64,000 nt of DNA from Candidatus Handelsmanbacteria bacterium (lineage in GTDB: Bacteria > Latescibacterota > UBA2968 > UBA8231): positions 113,417-177,416 of the forward strand of contig VGJS01000002.1 in the NCBI GenBank assembly GCA_016867395.1, written 5' to 3'. How positions within the stretch are numbered: position 1 is the stretch's first letter; every line of letters begins with the position of its first letter. A model generated the notes under the pieces. That model was not told the origin of the DNA. It saw only the letters and a list, made by a program, of their open reading frames with translations, and did no database searches. Shown piece by piece: positions 8,849 to 19,242 of the stretch. Made by a program: the position numbers and the translations under genes.

Positions 8849-11434
8849 ATGATCACAAGAGCAACACTGGCAGTGCTGATCCTGGCCGGCGTCGCGGCGC
8901 TGGCTCAGGATCGCGGCTACCGGATCAGCGGCAACCAGGTGGTCGTGGACGCCCGGGAGCACTGGCGGAACTGGAGTTATCCCCCCGGCACGCTGGAACT
9001 CACCGCGCCGGGTGAGGTGCGGGCACGGCGATGGCGGCGCCAGGTCAACGCGGTCACCGACATCGTCGACTACCTGCGCCTCAACCCGCCGGTGGCGTTG
9101 GCGGACCGGAAACCGGAGGAGATCACCGTCGCCGACGCGGTGCAGGCTGGCTCGCGGGTCGAGCGGGTGCCGGCGCTATTCGACGGCGACCCCAGCACCT
9201 ACTGGGAGCCCGTACCGCTGGAGCCGGGCATGGACCTGGCGAGCCAATGGTGGCTGGTGGTGGACCTGGGCCGAGTGGTGTTCGCCGACCGCATCGTGCT
9301 GCGTTTCGTCGAGGAGGAGCTGGGCGATCCCTTCCTGCTTTTCGATGTGCTGGTTTCCGACGGCACGCGGCCGGCGCGGGTGCGCGGGGCCGCCAACCCG
9401 GAGTACCGCACGGTGCTGCAGACCCTGCAGCGCAACAAGACCCAACGCACCTTCGAGATCGACCTCAGCGCGCTCGATCCGAGCATCGGCGGGGAGGGAC
9501 TGCGCTTTGTGCAGGTAGTGGTCACCGGCAGCGATGCCGAACACGGCCGCGAGGTGGACCTGGCAGCCTATGAGGGCTTGCCGGCGGCCGAACGCGGGGC
9601 GGTGGAATACTACAAGCGGCTCGGGGCGGGGCAGGAGGTGGCGGTCCGGCCCGAGGTGTTCGCTCAGCTCGACGAGCAGCGCCGGGGAGCCGTGCGCTAC
9701 TTCCGCCGCGAACGGCCGCGCCTGGCCGAGCTGGAGGTGTGGAGCGAGGGGGACGAGCTGCTGGCCGGCACCTTCGAGCGCCGGGGCAGCGTCGCCCTCC
9801 CCGGCGGCGAGGACGTCAACCTGCGCAGTTTCGTCGACGGCGACCTGGTCACCGACTCCAACCTGATCATCGGCAAGGTGGTGCAGGTGGCCGACCCCGA
9901 GCGCAGCCTGATCTTTGACCTGGGGTCCACCTTCTGGGTGGACACCCAGCGCATGGCCTACGGGCGCGGGTTGTACCGCGGCAGCATGGCCGATTACCGC
10001 CTCGACTTCTCCGACGGGACCCAGGCTGCCGACGGCAGCATCAAATGGACCAGGGTGGTGGACCGCCGGCAGGCACAGCAGAGCGGGGTCCGGTTCGACG
10101 GCAACTCCTTCGCCCCCATCCAAGCCCGCTTCTTCCGCCTCCAGTACACCCTCTCGGCCGGCGGCCACCAGACCGCCAACCTGGCCGAGATCCAGCTCTA
10201 TGGCCGCGGTTACCAGCCCCGGGTCGAACTGGAGTCGGATCTAATCCGGCTGGGCGCCAGCCGCAACCTGTTGCGCCTCGACTGGGACGCCCAGACCCCG
10301 CCCGGAACCCAGGTCCAGATCCAGACCAGGACCGGGGATGACCTCCAGGAGGAACTCCACTATTTCAAAAAGGACGGCACCGAGGTCAGCGCCGAACAGT
10401 ACAAGAAATTGTTATCCATCTTCAAGGGGGAGATCGTTGCCCGGGAGGTGGAGGGCAGCGGCTGGAGCGACTGGTCCGAGGCCTATACCGATCCTGCCGG
10501 CAGCCCGGTGACCTCGCCCTCGCCGCGCGAATTCCTGAAGATCCGGGCCGTCCTGGTATCCGCTGATCCGGAGGTCAGGGCCACCCTGCGCCGGGTACGC
10601 CTGCATTTTGCCGATCCAGTGGCCCAGGCGCTGGTGGGGGAGATCGATCCAGTGCAGACCCCGCAACTGGCGCGGCCCCAGCCCTTCTCACTGTACCTCA
10701 AGCCGGTCTTCGCCTCGGCGGATCTGGGTTTCGACCAGCTCCTGCTGCGGGTGCCTGCGGATATGGCGCTCGCGCTGGAAGGCTTCTACGCCGGCAAGGA
10801 GGCCGATTTCGCCGAACCCCAACTCGATCGACTCCGGCTGGCCGGGGTGCAGCAGCTGCCCACCGGCGCCGACTCGCTCCTGCTCTCCTTCCCGGCGCTC
10901 GGTCCCCGCTCGGGCGTCGAGTTGTTGCGGCTGGACTTCCGCAGCGCCCTCTTCGCCACCGGCGCCGTGGTGGAGGCAGCCCTGCAGCAGGCCGGTGCCG
11001 GCGCCGGGCAGTGGCAGCGGGTCGACGCCGGCGACGCCTATGCCCGGGTCGAGAGCAATTCGCTGACCCTGCTCGGGGTGGTGGAGCACAAACAACTGAT
11101 CGACCAGGTCGAGGTCCGCTCCCCCGTATTCACCCCCAATGGCGACGGGATCAACGACGCGGTGGAGTTCGGGTTTTCGGTGGTGTTGTTGGGGGACAAC
11201 AGCCCGGTGGTGGTCGCCATCCACGACCTGGCCGGGAATCTGGTGCGGCGTCTGGAGAGCGTGGGCAATACCACCGGCACGGGTCACCGTCGGATCGCCT
11301 GGGACGGGCGCGATCACCAGGGCCGGCTGCTGCCGCCGGGGACCTACCTGGCCCGGCTGGCCCTGGAGGCCGATACCCGCGGCGCGAAGGTATCCCGCAG
11401 CAGTGTGGTGCGGCGGGTGGCGCTGATCTACTGA
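8849..11434 (+). CDS. Secreted discoidin-like protein, long subfamily (paralog B2)
   Basis: An 861-aa secreted protein. ATG 8849 is chosen because it starts a typical signal peptide (MITRATLAVLILAGVAALA) with Gln at mature position 1 (QDRGYRIS); the longer in-frame extension overlaps B1 and has no signal sequence. Domains follow B1: an N-terminal section (HWRNWSYPPGTLELTAPGEV), a discoidin-like domain (VDLGRVVFADRIVLRFVEEE), a second discoidin-like unit (FDLGSTFWVDTQRMAYG), the HYFKKDGTEVSAEQ block, and the C-terminal FTPNGDGINDAVEF / PPGTYLARLALEAD domain. It lies 20 bp after B1 and 13 bp before B3. Confidence 0.85.
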   Translation: MITRATLAVLILAGVAALAQDRGYRISGNQVVVDAREHWRNWSYPPGTLELTAPGEVRARRWRRQVNAVTDIVDYLRLNPPVALADRKPEEITVADAVQAGSRVERVPALFDGDPSTYWEPVPLEPGMDLASQWWLVVDLGRVVFADRIVLRFVEEELGDPFLLFDVLVSDGTRPARVRGAANPEYRTVLQTLQRNKTQRTFEIDLSALDPSIGGEGLRFVQVVVTGSDAEHGREVDLAAYEGLPAAERGAVEYYKRLGAGQEVAVRPEVFAQLDEQRRGAVRYFRRERPRLAELEVWSEGDELLAGTFERRGSVALPGGEDVNLRSFVDGDLVTDSNLIIGKVVQVADPERSLIFDLGSTFWVDTQRMAYGRGLYRGSMADYRLDFSDGTQAADGSIKWTRVVDRRQAQQSGVRFDGNSFAPIQARFFRLQYTLSAGGHQTANLAEIQLYGRGYQPRVELESDLIRLGASRNLLRLDWDAQTPPGTQVQIQTRTGDDLQEELHYFKKDGTEVSAEQYKKLLSIFKGEIVAREVEGSGWSDWSEAYTDPAGSPVTSPSPREFLKIRAVLVSADPEVRATLRRVRLHFADPVAQALVGEIDPVQTPQLARPQPFSLYLKPVFASADLGFDQLLLRVPADMALALEGFYAGKEADFAEPQLDRLRLAGVQQLPTGADSLLLSFPALGPRSGVELLRLDFRSALFATGAVVEAALQQAGAGAGQWQRVDAGDAYARVESNSLTLLGVVEHKQLIDQVEVRSPVFTPNGDGINDAVEFGFSVVLLGDNSPVVVAIHDLAGNLVRRLESVGNTTGTGHRRIAWDGRDHQGRLLPPGTYLARLALEADTRGAKVSRSSVVRRVALIY

Positions 11435-11447
11435 AATGGAGGGGCCA

Positions 11448-14009
11448 ATGCGGTGTGTGCAGGTGTTGTTGGCGACGTGGCTGCTGGCCGGCCAGGTGTT
11501 GGCCCAGGGACACCAACTCCTCGGCGATCAGGTGGTGGTGGGCAGCCGGCACTGGCCCCAGTGGGAATTTGCCCCTGGTACCGTCGATTTCACTGCACAG
11601 GGAGGGGTGCGGGCCCACCGGCTGCGCAAAGACATCAACGCCACCGGGGATATCCTCGACCATCTGCGCCGGTACCCCCCCAGCGCGCTGGAGAAGAAGA
11701 AACCCGAGGAGCTGACCCTGCTGGACGCGGTCCAGGCCGGCTCCAACCGCCAGGGGGCCGCCCTGGCGCTGGACGGTGACCCGGCCACCTACTGGGAGCC
11801 CGCCCCGCCGGGGGAAGGCGTGGACCTGGCCACCCAGTGGTGGTTCGTGGTGGACCTGGGCAGATTCGTTTTCGCCCGCCGGATCGTCCTGCGTTTCGCC
11901 GACGAGCAGCTCGGCGACCCCTTCCTGCTCTTCGATGTGCTGGTCTCGGACGGGACCAAACCGGCGCGGGTGGCCGGGGCCGCCAATCCCGAATACAAGA
12001 CCGTGCTGCGCATGTTGCAGCCCAACAAGAGCCAGCGGGTGTTCACCATCGACCTGCAGGGGCTCGACCGCGAGGTGCCCGGCGAGGGGATCCGCTTCGT
12101 GCAGGTGGTGGTTACCGGCAGCGACGGCGTCCGGGGCCGCGAGGTATCGGAAGCCGAGTACCTTAGCCTGGCCCCGGGTGAGCAGGGCGCGGTGGAGTAC
12201 GCCAAACGCCTCGCCGACGGCGGCGAGATCCAGGTGGACCAGGATCTCTACGAGGAACTGCCAGCCGAACGACGGGGCAGCATCCGCTTCTACCGCCGGG
12301 AACGGCCGCGCCTGGGCGAGCTGGAGGTCTGGACCGAGGGGGACGAGATCCTCGGCGGCACCCTGGCGCGGGGTGGCTCGGCCAGCGCTCCCCTGCAGAC
12401 CCTGAGTCTGGGGGGGTTCATCGACGGCGACCTGGAGAGTTTCTCGCGGCCTTTCGTCGGGGTGGTGTCGCTTGGCGCCGATAACGACCGCGAGGTGTTC
12501 TTCGACCTGGGTTCCTCCTACTGGATCGACAGCCAGCGCCTGGTCTATGGCCCCTTCCGGACCACCTTCGGGGATTATCACCTCGAGTTTTCCGACGGGG
12601 CTCGCGCTGCCGACGGCAGCCTCCGGTGGGACCGGTCCGTCGAGCGCAAACAGGTGGTGCGGGGCGGCGTCCACTTCGAAGGCAGCGATTTCGCGCCGGT
12701 GCAGGCGCAATTCTTCCGCCTGCGCTGGACCCTCTATGCCACCGGCACCGGCAGCGGCGGTGGCGGGGCGGCCATCGACCTGAGCGAGATCCAGCTCTAC
12801 GGGGAGGGGGTGCAACCCCGGGTGGTGCTCGAGTCGGACCTGATCCGGCTGGGGGGCAGCCGCAACCTGCTCGCCGTCCACTGGGATGCCCTGACCCCTC
12901 CTGGCACCCAGGTCTTGATCCAGACCCGCACCGGCGACGAACTGGGGCAGGTCCAGCACTACTTCAAGAAAGATGGCACCGAGGTCAGCGAAGCCGAGTA
13001 CAAGAAACTCCTGGCGATCTTCAAGGGCGAGGTGGTTGCCGAGGAGGTGCCGGGCAACGACTGGAGCGAATGGAGCGAGCCCTATCTCGACGCGGCCGGC
13101 AGCCCCATCACCTCACCTTCGCCCCGCGAATACCTCAAGGTGCGGGTAACCCTGCTGTCCAGCGATCCCGAACTCAGCGCCGAAGTGCGGGGCCTGGGCC
13201 TCAGTTTCGCCGATCCCGTCGCGCAGAGCCTGGTGGGGGAGATCACTCCGGTGCGGGTGGATACCCTGGGCCGGCAGCAGCAGTTCTCCCTCTACGTACG
13301 GCCACGGTTTGCTGGCAGCGACCCGGGTTTCGACCACCTGCTCCTGGTAGCGCCGCCCGACATGCGACTCGAACTCGCAGGGCTGTACCGCGGGGCGCAG
13401 CAGCCGCTCGACCCGGTGGCGGGGGTGGAGCAATTGCCCACGGCCAGCGACAGCCTGCTCCTGCGCTTCCCCCTCCTCGGTCCCGGCGCCGGTTCCGAGC
13501 TGATCCGGCTCGATTTCCGCACCGCCCTCTTCGCCGCCGGCGCCGTGCTGAACGCGGCGCTGCAGCGGGGGGGCAAGGGCGGGGATACCTGGCAGGGATC
13601 GATTCCGGGCGACGCCGTGGCCGATCTCCCGGGGAACAGCACCACCCTGGTGGGGGCCTTCGGCGGTTCGGCGCTCATCGACGAGGTGCAGGCGGTCCCG
13701 CCCCTGTTCACACCCAATGGCGACGGGGTCAATGACGAGGTGCAGTTCCGCTTTCGCGTCGTGCGGGTGGGCGACGGCAGCCCGGTCCTGGTGCATATCC
13801 ACGACCTGGGCGGCCGGCTGGTGCGGTCGCTGACCGAGCAGCGGGCCTTCAGCACGGGGGCCTACGCCATCGCCTGGGATGGCCGCGACGACGAGGGGCG
13901 GCTCCTGCCGCCGGGGGTCTACTGCGCCCGGTTGAGCGTCGACACCGAGGTGCGGGGCGCCCGCATCGGTCGCACCCAGGTGCTCAGCGTGGTGTCGCTG
14001 GCCTACTGA
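11448..14009 (+). CDS. Secreted discoidin-like protein, long subfamily (paralog B3)
   Basis: An 853-aa secreted protein. ATG 11448 is preceded by GGAGGGG (11438-11444); ATG 11436 would precede that site and is rejected. The signal peptide MRCVQVLLATWLLAGQVLA is followed by mature QGHQLLG. The architecture matches B1/B2, with the discoidin-like unit VDLGRFVFARRIVLRFADEQ, a second unit FDLGSSYWIDSQRLVYG, a Gly-rich linker (GTGSGGGGAA) before AIDLSEIQLYGEG, the HYFKKDGTEVSEAE block, and C-terminal FTPNGDGVNDEVQF. It is the last of the five paralogs and lies 25 bp before the membrane protein at 14035, so the secreted proteins and the transporter-like protein are probably one transcription unit. 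Confidence 0.85.
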   Translation: MRCVQVLLATWLLAGQVLAQGHQLLGDQVVVGSRHWPQWEFAPGTVDFTAQGGVRAHRLRKDINATGDILDHLRRYPPSALEKKKPEELTLLDAVQAGSNRQGAALALDGDPATYWEPAPPGEGVDLATQWWFVVDLGRFVFARRIVLRFADEQLGDPFLLFDVLVSDGTKPARVAGAANPEYKTVLRMLQPNKSQRVFTIDLQGLDREVPGEGIRFVQVVVTGSDGVRGREVSEAEYLSLAPGEQGAVEYAKRLADGGEIQVDQDLYEELPAERRGSIRFYRRERPRLGELEVWTEGDEILGGTLARGGSASAPLQTLSLGGFIDGDLESFSRPFVGVVSLGADNDREVFFDLGSSYWIDSQRLVYGPFRTTFGDYHLEFSDGARAADGSLRWDRSVERKQVVRGGVHFEGSDFAPVQAQFFRLRWTLYATGTGSGGGGAAIDLSEIQLYGEGVQPRVVLESDLIRLGGSRNLLAVHWDALTPPGTQVLIQTRTGDELGQVQHYFKKDGTEVSEAEYKKLLAIFKGEVVAEEVPGNDWSEWSEPYLDAAGSPITSPSPREYLKVRVTLLSSDPELSAEVRGLGLSFADPVAQSLVGEITPVRVDTLGRQQQFSLYVRPRFAGSDPGFDHLLLVAPPDMRLELAGLYRGAQQPLDPVAGVEQLPTASDSLLLRFPLLGPGAGSELIRLDFRTALFAAGAVLNAALQRGGKGGDTWQGSIPGDAVADLPGNSTTLVGAFGGSALIDEVQAVPPLFTPNGDGVNDEVQFRFRVVRVGDGSPVLVHIHDLGGRLVRSLTEQRAFSTGAYAIAWDGRDDEGRLLPPGVYCARLSVDTEVRGARIGRTQVLSVVSLAY

Positions 14010-14034
14010 GGGGACAGCATAGCGGAGGACGGGT

Positions 14035-15987
14035 TTGCGACGAGGAGTCAGCCTGCGGGCACTGGCAGTTGGCGGGTGCCTGTGCCTGGTGATCGGCGCT
14101 GTCTTCCCCTACGCCTTGCTGGCCATGAACACGGCCGGCATGTCCTCGGACTACATCACCGCCGGGGCGGTTTTCCTCTTCTTTCTGCTCACCGGGGGCC
14201 TCAACCCCTTGGCCAAGGCCCTGCGCCCCTCCTGGGGGTTGAGGCAGGGCGAGCTGGTGGCGGTATACGTGATGCTGCTCATCGCCTCGGCCATCCCCAG
14301 CTGGGGGTTCACCGCCAACCTGATCCCCATGCTGCCGGCGGTTTTCTACTACGCCACCCCGGAGAACAACTGGGCCGAGTTGCTGCATCCCTTTATCCGG
14401 CCCTGGCTGGTGCCCCAGGATCCCGAGGCGATCAAGTATTTTTTTGAGGGACTGCCGGCCGACACCCCCATCCCCTGGGGCGCCTGGGCCCAGCCCCTGG
14501 CCGCCTGGTGTTCCTTCATCGTCGCGATCCACCTGATGATGATCGCGCTGATGGTGCTGGTCCGCCGGCAGTGGGTGGACCACGAGCGCCTGCTCTTTCC
14601 CCTGGTGCAACTGCCCATGGACCTGGCCCAGGAAGGGCCGCCGGGGACCCGCATCGGGCCGCTGCTCCGGAATCCGCTGCTGTGGGTCGGTTTCGCGGTG
14701 GCCTTCCTCGCCCTCAGTACCCGCGGCCTCAACCACTACTTCCCCTTCATCCCGCCGCTGCAGTTCAGCCCCTACCTGTCCCTCTTCCACAACGCGATGG
14801 TGCTGCACCTCTTCGTCAGCTTCACCGTGATCGGCCTGGCCTATTTCCTCAGCCTCGACGTGGCCATGAGCGTCTGGCTCTTCCACCTCCTGACCCAGGC
14901 CCAGCTGACCGCCGAGAACGCGCTGGGGTACGCCCTGCCGGGCCGCCAGGATCTGTTCATGGAAGGATCGACCAGCGTTTCGTACCAGGGGATGGGCGCG
15001 ATGCTGGCCCTGGTCGCTTTCGGCATGTGGAGCGCCCGCTCCCACCTGCGCCAGGTCGGCCGGCGGGTCCTGGGGCGGCCGGGGGGCGCCGACGATAACG
15101 ACGAGTTGCTGTCCTACAGGGGGGCGGTGGCGGTCCTCGCCGGCGCCACGACCTATGCCGCCGGCTGGTTGTGGCTGGCCGGGTTGCCCCTGGGGGGGGT
15201 GCTGCTCTTCCTGGCGGTGGCCTTCACCCTTTTCCTGGGGCTGGCGCGTATCGTCGCCGAGGGGGGCCTGGGTTTTGCGCGGGCGCAGATGACGGCGCAA
15301 CCCTTCGTGATCAGCGCCCTGGGTACCAACTACCTCACCCCGGCGGGCCTGGCGACCATGGGTTTCACCTACAGCTGGGCGGGGGACATGCGGACGATGG
15401 TGATGGCCTCGGCGATCAACGGCATGAAGATCGCCGACGCCGGCGGGGTGCGGGGCCGGCCTTTGTTCTGGGCCATGCTGCTGGCCATCGGGGTCACCCT
15501 GGCCAGTTCAGTGGCCGCGCTGATCTGGATGGGGTACACCTACGGCGGGATCAACCTGCACTGGTGGTTCTACAACCTGCTGGGCCAACTGGTCCACAAC
15601 GACGCGGCCTACAAGGTGGCCAACCCGCTCAACCCGGTGGCGGACTTCGCCGTGGTCGGGCCGCGTTTCGGCTTTGCGGCCATCGGTGCCGCCGCGATGG
15701 CCTTGCTCATGTGGGCGCGGCAGCGTTTCCTGTGGTGGCCGGTCCACTACCTGGGTTTCCCCATCGGCGCCACCTACATGATCAGTTCCACCTGGTTCAG
15801 CATCCTGATCGGCTGGGCGTTCAAGGCCCTGGTGCTCAAGTACGGCGGGGTGGGTTGGTACCGGCGGCTGCGGCCGCTTTTCCTGGGGTTGATCCTGGGG
15901 CAGATCACCTGTTCCGGTTTCTGGACCCTGGTGGATTTCCTCACCGGCGAGAGTGGCAACATCATCTACGTGGGCATGCAGATCTAG
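14035..15987 (+). CDS. DUF6785/DUF6784-like polytopic membrane protein
   Basis: A 650-aa integral membrane protein with about 14-16 hydrophobic segments. The start is a TTG at 14035 with GGAGG at 14023-14027. Signature segments are FYYATPENNWAELLHP, GLPADTPIPWGAWAQPL and RRQWVDHERLLFPLVQLP in the first third, and GVRGRPLFWAMLLAIG / FPIGATYMISSTWF in the last third. The same signatures occur in the protein at 20126-22081 (YYATPENNWRNLLWDHIPEW). I recognise these as the DUF6785/DUF6784 family, which looks distantly like oligopeptide-transporter-type proteins; substrate unknown. Its position after five secreted proteins suggests import or export of what they bind. No ATPase or binding-protein gene accompanies it, so if it is a transporter it is likely secondary. 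Confidence 0.82.
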   Translation: MRRGVSLRALAVGGCLCLVIGAVFPYALLAMNTAGMSSDYITAGAVFLFFLLTGGLNPLAKALRPSWGLRQGELVAVYVMLLIASAIPSWGFTANLIPMLPAVFYYATPENNWAELLHPFIRPWLVPQDPEAIKYFFEGLPADTPIPWGAWAQPLAAWCSFIVAIHLMMIALMVLVRRQWVDHERLLFPLVQLPMDLAQEGPPGTRIGPLLRNPLLWVGFAVAFLALSTRGLNHYFPFIPPLQFSPYLSLFHNAMVLHLFVSFTVIGLAYFLSLDVAMSVWLFHLLTQAQLTAENALGYALPGRQDLFMEGSTSVSYQGMGAMLALVAFGMWSARSHLRQVGRRVLGRPGGADDNDELLSYRGAVAVLAGATTYAAGWLWLAGLPLGGVLLFLAVAFTLFLGLARIVAEGGLGFARAQMTAQPFVISALGTNYLTPAGLATMGFTYSWAGDMRTMVMASAINGMKIADAGGVRGRPLFWAMLLAIGVTLASSVAALIWMGYTYGGINLHWWFYNLLGQLVHNDAAYKVANPLNPVADFAVVGPRFGFAAIGAAAMALLMWARQRFLWWPVHYLGFPIGATYMISSTWFSILIGWAFKALVLKYGGVGWYRRLRPLFLGLILGQITCSGFWTLVDFLTGESGNIIYVGMQI

Positions 15988-16039
15988 CCTGTAGCCCCGC
16001 AACCAGGCTCCCGCCATTTCCCAGATGGAAGGCCCGAAC

Positions 16040-18430
16040 ATGACCGGCGCGTTGCGCTTTTTCCTGCTCCTGCTCCTGACGTGTCGTCCGCCCGCCTTCG
16101 CCCAGCCTGCGGAGTATCCGCCCGGCACCCTCCAGCTGACCCCCAGGCGCGACCTGGGCCTGGCGCCGGTGGAGGTGGTGGTGCGGACAAGTTTCGGGGA
16201 CTGGTCCCAGAAGGGATGACCCTGAACCTGCCGCCCGGATTCTCGGCCAAGGTGTACGCCGCCTCCGGATTGCGCGGGCCGCGGTTGATGGCCTGGAGCC
16301 CCGAGGGGGTGCTGCATGTGGCCAACATGAAGGCCGGCGAGGCCACGGAGTTCGGCGCCGCCCCCGACCGCAGCAGCGGCCAGATCGTGGCCCTGCCGGA
16401 CCGGGACCGCGACGGCGTCGCCGACACGGCGCTGGTGGTGGCCGACGGCCTGTGGTGGGCCAACAGCCTGGCCTTCCACCAGGGAGGGCTGTACGTGGCC
16501 GACACCGACCAGGTGCTGCGTTTCAGCGACCAGGACGGAGATGGGCGCTACGAAGGGCGGCAGCGGGTGGCGGGTCTGCCGCGGGAAGCGGATAGACGCG
16601 AACACCACGTCACCCGCACCCTGGTTTTCGACGAGACCACCGGCAAGTTCTACGTGTCTGTGGGGTCCACCTGCGATCTGTGCCGCGAGACCGATCCCGA
16701 GCGGGCGGCCATCCTCGAGTTCAACGGCGACGGCAGCGGCCGCAAGGTTTTTGCCCGGGGATTGCACAACGCCGTGGGCCTCGCCATCCACCCCGTCACC
16801 AACCAGTTGTGGGCTGTCAACAACGGGCACGACCGCCAGGGGGCCTCGCTGCCGCCGGAGTGGATCGACATCGTCCGCGACGGGGGGTTTTTCGGCTGGC
16901 CCCTGGCCTATGGCTACCAGGTCTGGGTGGATTTCGGCATCCGCGAGTACCAGGACGCCATCTTCCCGCTCACCCGCCAGAACACCCTTGATGTCGAGTC
17001 CATGCGGCCGCCTTTGGCCCTGGCCGGGGCCCACCTGGCCCCCATGGCGATACACTTCTACACCCAGGACGCCTTTCTCCCCGAGTACCGCCATGCCGCC
17101 TTTGTCGACTTCCGGGGCGGACACAGCTCGGACGAGCCCGGGTAAAAGGTGATAGCGCTTTTCGCCGCGCCCGACGGCAGCAACGCCGAACTGGCCGACT
17201 TCCTCACCGGTTTTGCGGCCGAAGGCAAGGTCTGGGCCAAACCAGTGGGGCTGACCTCGGACGCGCAGGGCAACCTCTACGTCAGCAGCGACTGGATCAA
17301 CCACTTCGTCCTCAAGATCACCCTGGGGCAGCTCCAGGGCACCTGGCAACACCAGTTCCCGGACACCGCCTTCGTCGGCCAGCCCCTGCGGCTGGCTGCC
17401 CGGGTGCGGCTCACCCGGCACAGGTGGCAGGGGGGGAGGCGCCCCAGGTCAACGCCGACCTCAGCGCCCTGGGTGGGCCGGCGGCCCTGCCCCTGCGCGC
17501 CACGGGCGAGGGCGAGTACCAACTCGAAGCAGAGCTGCCACAGGCGCGGGCGGCCGGTCGCCAACGTATCACGGTCACCATCACCCAGCAGACGGGGGCC
17601 GACCTGCTGCAGACCCGGCTCAGCCATTGGGTGGCGGTGCTGCCAGGCGAGGACCTGGCCCTGGCCGGGGAGGATCTGGCGGGGGGGTGGCAGCTGAGCG
17701 GGACAGGAGGTGCGGATGTGCGCCTGGCCCCGACCGAGGGGGTGGGGGGCGGCCTGGCCATCGGCGCCTAGTCAAGGCGACCAATGCCCTGCGCGGCTGG
17801 AACATCGATCTCGAACCCAGCGCACCCCAGGAGCAGGTAGGGTACCGCGCCCTGCGCTTCGCCTTCCTTCCGCAACAGGTGGTGGCGCCGGCGCGCGGAG
17901 CGCTGTTCTCCGTATCCCTGCGGCCGGGCAAGACCGTCAACCTGCTCAAGGAGGGGCTGGTGGACCTGGGGCGACCCGAGTGGCAGGTAGTGGAGGTCCC
18001 GCTGGAGCGGTTCCCGTTGCAGGAGGCCGTGCAGGCCCTCCGTTTCGCCGGCAACCTCGAGGGCGGGTTCCTGCTCGACGAGGTGGGCCTGGTGGCCGCA
18101 GTGGAACGGCCGCCCACGGTGGTGGCGGCGACGGCCGGGGGGAGTGTGCCGCGCGCCGCGCTGCTTCACCCCAACCACCGCAATCCCTTCAATGCCGGCA
18201 CCTTGATCGATTTCGAGCTGTCCCAGCCCGGCGAGGCCGAACTGGCGATCTTCAATCTTTCGGGGCAGCGGGTGGCGTCGCTGGCCGCGGGGCCGCGGGC
18301 GCCAGGGCGTCATCTGGTCCCCTGGGACGGACGGGACGCCGCCGGACGGCAGCTGGCCAGCGGGGTCTATCTCTGCCAGTTGCGCACCGGGGGCGAGGAC
18401 CAGGTGCGCCGGTTGCTCCTGCTGCGTTAG
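16040..18430 (+). pseudogene. Broken secreted PQQ-dependent sugar dehydrogenase-like protein with C-terminal sorting domain
   Basis: The reading frame is spread over at least four segments. ATG 16040 (after GGAAGG) begins a signal peptide ending AFA-Q and runs to TGA at 16217, where the homologous sequence continues in another frame (MTLNLPPGFSAKVYAASG). This beta-propeller segment (YVADTDQVLRFSDQDGDGRY, CDLCRETDP, LHNAVGLAIHP) matches L-sorbosone/PQQ-type glucose dehydrogenase families. A TAA at 17143-17145 sits exactly where a Tyr codon is expected, and the same frame continues (KVIALFAAPDGSN). The frame shifts again near 17420 and 17760, after which a FlgD-like C-terminal domain (NHRNPFNAGTLIDF, VPWDGRDAAGRQLASGVY) ends at TAG 18430. 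All parts are in order, so this is one decayed (or mis-sequenced) gene. Confidence 0.82.
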
Positions 18431-18431
18431 G

Positions 18432-19069
18432 CCCCACCCGGCTGCGAGGCAGCGGGTCCCACCCGCCCTCGCCGCCGGTCCAGCTCAGCCGGGCGATATA
18501 GATCCCGCTAGCCAGATCGCGGCCTGCAGGGCCCCTGCCGTCCCAGACCGCAGCATAGCTGCCGGACGGCAGATCCTCGTCGTACAGCACCGCCACGCGC
18601 TGACCCAGGCTGTCATACACTTCCAGTCGCGTGCGGCCTGCAACGGGCAGTTCGAACGCCAGCTCGGTCCCCCCGTTGAAAGGATTGGGATGGTTGCTCA
18701 GCCGCGCGGCGTGCGGCAGGATAGCTGCCACGGTCTGGTCGAGCACGGCCGTAACCATGTCGGGCATGACTAGTTCGATGCCGGCGTTTTGGCCGAGGTT
18801 GCGGCCGTACTGGCGGTCGATCGGGTTGTTCCAGTGCTCGTGGACCCCCAGGCCCGCGCCCGGCGGAATCCCAGGAGGGACGCGTACATCCCGGCTAGCC
18901 ACAGCACAAAGCCCGAGGCCAGGGGAAAGGCCGCCCGCTGGCAGGGGTACGCGGCGCGGCTGGGTTTGGGGATCACGCGGAGCAGGAACCAGATCAGGGA
19001 GGGGAGGCCACACAGGGGCAGAAACCAGGTGGAGCAGCGCAGGCGCAGCCGCGGAGACCAGGCAGCCAT
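18432..19069 (-). pseudogene. Decayed secreted protein: membrane/signal N-terminus joined to FlgD-like C-terminal domain
   Basis: ATG 19069 starts MAAWSPRLRLRCSTWFLPLC with two hydrophobic stretches and a PCQRAAFPLASGF motif, resembling the N-termini of secreted DUF362-type proteins. The frame shifts near 18860 to a segment with GAGLGVHEHWNNPIDRQYGR, seen near the C-terminal side of the same type of protein. This is followed directly by a sorting domain (LSNHPNPFNGGTELAFELP, WDGRGPAGRDLASGIYIARL). The catalytic middle is missing and no stop follows the sorting domain before the convergent gene, so both its core and its 3' end appear deleted. An SD-sequestering hairpin abuts the start. The DUF362 assignment rests on short motifs and is tentative. 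Confidence 0.6.
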
Positions 19070-19101
19070 GGGAGTGCTCCTTTCCCGAAAGGAGCACTCC
19101 C
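19070..19101 (-). promoter_or_regulatory. Perfect 15-bp hairpin enclosing the Shine-Dalgarno
   Basis: Plus-strand GGGAGTGCTCCTTTC (19070-19084), a 2-nt loop and GAAAGGAGCACTCCC (19087-19101) form a perfect inverted repeat directly against the ATG at 19069 (minus). In minus-strand RNA the only SD-like sequence, AAAGGAG, lies in the 3' arm about 6 nt before the ATG and would be fully paired. Confidence 0.7.
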
Positions 19102-19242
19102 CTCATAAACGCAAATTCCGTGCCCAGGGCGGCCTACAGGCAAGAGCTTGTTTTTAATCGACCGGTCGCCGGGAAAAGGCCGGCCGGGGTGGGGCGTGGC
19201 CCAGGACAAAGGGGCGGCGTTGTCCCACTGGCGAAGCGGCGT

